NCBI GenBank assembly: GCA_036012565.1
Contig: DASCPP010000064.1
Location: 1-17,521 of the forward strand
Direction: 5' to 3'
Length of the DNA: 17,521 bases
From: DUAL01 sp036012565
GTDB lineage: Bacteria; Bacteroidota; Bacteroidia; Flavobacteriales; BACL11
In this document: piece after piece, positions 14,540 to 17,521 of the stretch
How the letters are laid out: every line of letters begins with the position of its first letter
Numbering within the stretch: position 1 is the first letter of the stretch
Notes under the pieces: model-generated
What the model was told of the DNA's origin: nothing
Seen by the model: only the letters and a program-made list of their open reading frames with translations
Database searches by the model: none
Position numbers and translations under genes: made by a program

Positions 14540-14543
14540 CCTA

Positions 14544-15281
14544 ATGCGTTTTTTTATTGAATTATCTTACAATGGTAGTAATTACCATGGCTGGCAAATA
14601 CAGCCAAATGCCAATACTGTTCAAGACGAGCTGAATAAGGCACTTTCCACTATTTTGAATAATGCCATTTCAGTAGTTGGGGCTGGGCGCACAGATTCTG
14701 GCGTTCACGCCAGGCAAATGTTTGCCCATTTTGATGTAGAGATAGAAGTTGAAATTCCTCTACTCATTACAAAACTCAATGGTTTTCTACCAATCGATAT
14801 TGCAATACTCAATATCTTTAAAGTAAATGAAGATGCCCATTGCCGTTTTGATGCCATCAGTCGGACTTATAAATATTACATTACCAATAAAAAAAGCCCA
14901 TTTAATAGTAATGTTTATTTTCATTATAAAAGTTTGGATGTAGATGCCATGAATTTGGCTTGCAAACATCTTTTAGGAAAACAAGATTTCACTTCCTTTT
15001 CCAAACTACATACCCAAACCCACACCAATGATTGTGATTTGATATTGGCCAATTGGGAAAAGAAAGACGATAACTTAATTTTTTCCATAAAATCCGATAG
15101 ATTCTTGCGCAATATGGTTCGTGCTATTGTAGGGACTTTGCTAGAAGTAGGAGAAGGTAAAATAACTAAAGATAAAGTAAAAGAAATAATCGAGAAGAAA
15201 GATAGATCTCAGTCAGGCGTTTCTGTTCCAGCACATGCTCTTTTCCTAACTAATATTGAATATTTTGAAAAGATAATGTAA
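14544..15281 (+). CDS. truA: tRNA pseudouridine(38-40) synthase
   Basis: The 245-residue enzyme converts uridine to pseudouridine at positions 38-40 of the tRNA anticodon arm. The catalytic aspartate is D51 in GAGRTDSGVHARQMFAHFD, the defining TruA motif. The N-terminal strand RFFIELSYNGSNYHGWQIQP and the later SRTYKYYI and DRFLRNMVRAIVGTLLEVGEGK blocks are all family hallmarks. The length is normal and complete. The ATG at 14544 follows a TAnnTTTG element by four bases. The ABC exporter gene starts 62 bp downstream on the same strand, with no terminator or clear promoter between, so the two may be co-transcribed. Confidence 0.96.
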   Translation: MRFFIELSYNGSNYHGWQIQPNANTVQDELNKALSTILNNAISVVGAGRTDSGVHARQMFAHFDVEIEVEIPLLITKLNGFLPIDIAILNIFKVNEDAHCRFDAISRTYKYYITNKKSPFNSNVYFHYKSLDVDAMNLACKHLLGKQDFTSFSKLHTQTHTNDCDLILANWEKKDDNLIFSIKSDRFLRNMVRAIVGTLLEVGEGKITKDKVKEIIEKKDRSQSGVSVPAHALFLTNIEYFEKIM

Positions 15282-15343
15282 CAATTCGTTAATTTGACAA
15301 TGAAACAATTAAAAACTAATAACTGTAAATCACAACCCAATTT

Positions 15344-17098
15344 ATGTCCAAAACAGGAGAGATATTAGATTATAGCTTGCTAAAAAGGGTGATGGGTTTT
15401 TCTGAACCCTACAAATCACAGATGTGGCTTACTGCTACCTTTGCTATTTTGTTGGCTTTTCTGGCGCCATTGCGCCCTTTACTTATCAACTATGCACTGG
15501 ATGAGTATATACTCATTCCCAATTTGGAAATGTTGTTCCAAGTCACCATTTTAATGATTGCTATCTTAGCGATTGAAGCCATTGTTCAGTTTTATTATAT
15601 CTACTATGCCGCTTGGATTGGGCAACATGTTATTCAGGATTTAAGAGGTAAAATATACAAGCATATTGTAAGCCTGAAACTTAGTTTTTTTGATAAAACT
15701 CCTATTGGCACAGTGGTTACTCGTACCATTTCTGATATTGAAACCATTGCCGCTATCTTTTCGGAAGGACTGCTTATCATTATTGCTGAACTTTTAAAAA
15801 TTGTAGCGGTACTTGCTGTTATGTTTTATACGGATGTAAAACTTACTATTGTTTCTTTGGCTTCCATTCCCTTACTCCTTATTGCAACTTCTTGGTTCAA
15901 GCGTTCCATTAAGTCTGCCTTTCAGCAGGTACGCACGCAAGTTTCTGTTATGAATGCCTTTATTCAAGAGCATATTGTGGGCATGAATATCGTTCAAATT
16001 TTTGTTCGAGAACACGCAGAATATCAAAAATTCAAAAAGATTAACAAAGCACATCAAGATGCGCATTTGCGTTCTATTTTATATTATTCAATCTTTTTTC
16101 CAGTGGTGGAGATTTTATCGGCTTCTTCTATTGGACTCATTATTTGGTGGGGAGGTAGCGCTATTCTATATGAGCAAGAGGTTACTTTTGGGGAATTGGT
16201 AGCTTTTATTTTGTATATCCACATGCTTTTTCGTCCTATTCGTCAATTGGCAGATAGGTTCAATATTTTGCAAATGGGTATTGTGGGTTCAGATAGGGTT
16301 TTTAAAATATTGGATACTGACCAGAAAATTCAAGATAATGGCGATTTGGTTTTGGAAAATATAAAAGGAGACATTAGTTTTCGAGGTGTGTTTTTTGCTT
16401 ACAATAGAGATCAATGGGTTTTAAAGGATATCAATTTTGATATTGAGGCGGGAAAAACCCTGTCAGTTGTTGGTGAAACGGGTGCTGGCAAAACTTCTGT
16501 TACCAATGTACTCAATCGTTTTTACGATATACAAAAAGGAAGTATAAATATTGACGGATATTCCATTGAAGATGTAAAGCTGACCTCATTGAGAAAGCAA
16601 ATTGCTTTCGTTCAGCAAGAAGTATTTTTGTTTTCCGATTCCATTTTTAATAATATCACCCTTTACGATGAACACATAAGTATTCAAAGGGTAGAAGATG
16701 CTGCCAAGCAAATTGGAATCCATGATTTTATTAATTCTTTGCCCGGGGGTTATAATTATTCTGTTGGAGAAAGAGGGATTACACTTTCTACTGGACAAAG
16801 GCAATTAATTGCTTTTTTGAGGGTGTATGTTCGAAATCCAAAAATTTTAATTTTAGATGAAGCAACTTCTTCAATCGATACAGAAACAGAGCAATTATTA
16901 CAAAATGCTTTGGAAAAATTAGCCATTAATCGTACCCTTATTATTATCGCACACCGCCTTTCCACAATAAGAAATGCCGATAAAATTTTACTTTTTCAGG
17001 ACGGTAAAATTATAGAGCAAGGCACACACAATTATTTGATGCAGAAAAAAGGAGTTTATCAAAGGATGTATAGCACCCAACAATTTATTAACAAATAA
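15344..17098 (+). CDS. Type I ABC exporter (fused membrane and ATP-binding domains)
   Basis: The 584-residue half-transporter pairs an N-terminal six-helix membrane domain (about 20-310) with a C-terminal nucleotide-binding domain (about 335-580). It should work as a dimer in the inner membrane. The ATPase motifs are complete: Walker A GETGAGKT (377-384), Q-loop glutamine at 424 (FVQQE), signature LSTGQ (481-485), Walker B ILILDE with E506, and the switch histidine at 537 (IIIAHRLST). The signature has T instead of the commoner LSGGQ second glycine; I recall this variant in related Bacteroidota exporters, so it is not evidence of inactivity. It belongs to the MsbA/BmrA-like multidrug and lipid exporter family; substrate is unknown. 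It follows truA by 62 bp. Confidence 0.93.
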   Translation: MSKTGEILDYSLLKRVMGFSEPYKSQMWLTATFAILLAFLAPLRPLLINYALDEYILIPNLEMLFQVTILMIAILAIEAIVQFYYIYYAAWIGQHVIQDLRGKIYKHIVSLKLSFFDKTPIGTVVTRTISDIETIAAIFSEGLLIIIAELLKIVAVLAVMFYTDVKLTIVSLASIPLLLIATSWFKRSIKSAFQQVRTQVSVMNAFIQEHIVGMNIVQIFVREHAEYQKFKKINKAHQDAHLRSILYYSIFFPVVEILSASSIGLIIWWGGSAILYEQEVTFGELVAFILYIHMLFRPIRQLADRFNILQMGIVGSDRVFKILDTDQKIQDNGDLVLENIKGDISFRGVFFAYNRDQWVLKDINFDIEAGKTLSVVGETGAGKTSVTNVLNRFYDIQKGSINIDGYSIEDVKLTSLRKQIAFVQQEVFLFSDSIFNNITLYDEHISIQRVEDAAKQIGIHDFINSLPGGYNYSVGERGITLSTGQRQLIAFLRVYVRNPKILILDEATSSIDTETEQLLQNALEKLAINRTLIIIAHRLSTIRNADKILLFQDGKIIEQGTHNYLMQKKGVYQRMYSTQQFINK

Positions 17099-17145
17099 GC
17101 ACAGAAGAAAAGAAATATAGATTTATTTTTTTTCGGCTTTATTGT

Positions 17146-17153
17146 TAATTTTG
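17146..17153 (+). promoter_or_regulatory. Candidate -7 promoter element (TAATTTTG) for the second choice-of-anchor L gene
   Basis: TAATTTTG matches TAnnTTTG, with four bases before the GTG start at 17158. It supports that GTG as the start codon. No -33 TTG or terminator for the preceding gene is obvious in the 59-bp gap. Confidence 0.4.
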
Positions 17154-17157
17154 TATC

Positions 17158-17521
17158 GTGAAAAATATTTACCATATCCTAATTGCAATATTTCTTTTTT
17201 ATCAAAGTAGTTCGGCACAAATTACAATTGATAAAACCGCTCCTTACGATTCACCTACATGGCTTGTAGATAATATTTTATTAGGTGGTGGAGTAGTAGC
17301 ATCCAACTATTCTTATCAAGGTGATAGCATGCAAATCGGTTTTTTTAATGCTATAAACACCAATTTAGGATTGGATAGCGGAATTGTAATGGCTACTGGC
17401 GATATCGATTTATTAGATCCTAACTTTACTGGTTTTGGCGCTAATCCTCCCAATACAGTAACCGATCCAGATTTGCTTGCGGTTGCCAATTCCGTTCCAC
17501 CACTTATTGGGCAAACTTTTG
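17158..17521 (+). CDS. Choice-of-anchor L domain secreted protein (partial, N-terminus only)
   Basis: About 121 codons are present before the window ends. Residues 1-21 (VKNIYHILIAIFLFYQSSSA, then Q) look like a signal peptide starting at GTG. No upstream ATG keeps the frame in a sensible way, and a TAnnTTTG element sits four bases before the GTG. The mature part matches the choice-of-anchor L domain and the protein at 12587: GGGVVASNYSYQG, MQIGFFNA, LGLDSGIVMATGDIDLL, DPDLLAVANSVPPLIGQTF. Compared with that paralogue, the GFGANPPNTVT loop is longer. Whether it carries SprB repeats or a T9SS sorting domain lies beyond the window. It is inferred to be a second surface or secreted protein of the same family. 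Confidence 0.88.
   Translation, partial: MKNIYHILIAIFLFYQSSSAQITIDKTAPYDSPTWLVDNILLGGGVVASNYSYQGDSMQIGFFNAINTNLGLDSGIVMATGDIDLLDPNFTGFGANPPNTVTDPDLLAVANSVPPLIGQTF

Larger units (their letters stand above)
14359..14543. other. Non-coding remainder of the 14126-14543 gap
   Basis: The gap between the T9SS cargo gene and truA is 418 bp. About half is the DUF5103 relic. The rest is AT-rich, with stops in every frame, and I see no tRNA, riboswitch or strong terminator in it. It ends with short word-like repeats (14496-14526) and the candidate truA promoter element. Confidence 0.6.

Noticed and set aside
16784..16798. LSTGQ signature as evidence of a degenerate ABC ATPase
   Set aside because: Walker A, Q-loop, Walker B glutamate and switch histidine are all intact, and I recall this variant in related exporters.
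1..17521. CRISPR arrays, insertion sequences, tRNA or rRNA genes, phage or toxin-antitoxin genes
   Set aside because: No regularly spaced long repeats, transposase-like products, terminal inverted repeats or cloverleaf-like segments were found on either strand by eye.

Overview
The window is AT-rich chromosomal DNA from a Bacteroidota bacterium, most likely a Flavobacteriales-like lineage. Four things point that way: two secreted choice-of-anchor L proteins, one with a type IX secretion (T9SS) C-terminal sorting domain; SprB-type repeats; the DUF5522 family; and TAnnTTTG promoter elements close to many start codons. No plasmid, phage or insertion-sequence gene was seen. The genus cannot be named from this sequence.

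Positions 1-5045. The start of an acyl-CoA reductase gene (minus, cut by the window edge) is divergent from an unrecognised secreted protein (342-1226, plus). A minus-strand surface-polysaccharide block follows: flippase (Wzx-like, 3666-5018), chain-length/co-polymerase protein (Wzz-like, 2632-3621) and O-antigen polymerase/ligase (Wzy/WaaL-like, 1213-2631). wzz and wzy abut stop-to-start. Together these three would flip, polymerise and size-control a lipid-linked glycan.

Positions 5046-10275. A GT4 glycosyltransferase starts 27 bp from the flippase start on the opposite strand. It is translationally coupled to RNase HII (rnhB), which is coupled by TAATG to an 878-residue membrane-anchored protein. 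That protein has two similar ~255-residue modules followed by a seven-repeat propeller-like region. A convergent secreted GH73 glucosaminidase has a beta-strand-rich tail in place of the expected LysM domains.

Positions 10276-14543. A 54-codon DUF5522 gene overlaps urocanate hydratase (hutU) by 14 bp; no other histidine-utilisation gene is present. Next comes a T9SS-exported choice-of-anchor L/SprB-repeat protein with a run of eight G inside its coding sequence, a possible slippage switch. Immediately downstream, on the minus strand, lies a decayed fragment of what looks like the C-terminus of a T9SS plug protein (DUF5103), with an in-frame stop.

Positions 14544-17521. truA, a type I ABC exporter, and the start of a second choice-of-anchor L protein (GTG start, cut by the window end).

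No wholly new defence or mobile system was found. The observations most worth following up are the G8 tract, the DUF5103 relic, the modular 878-residue protein, and the recurrent four-base spacing between TAnnTTTG and the start codon.
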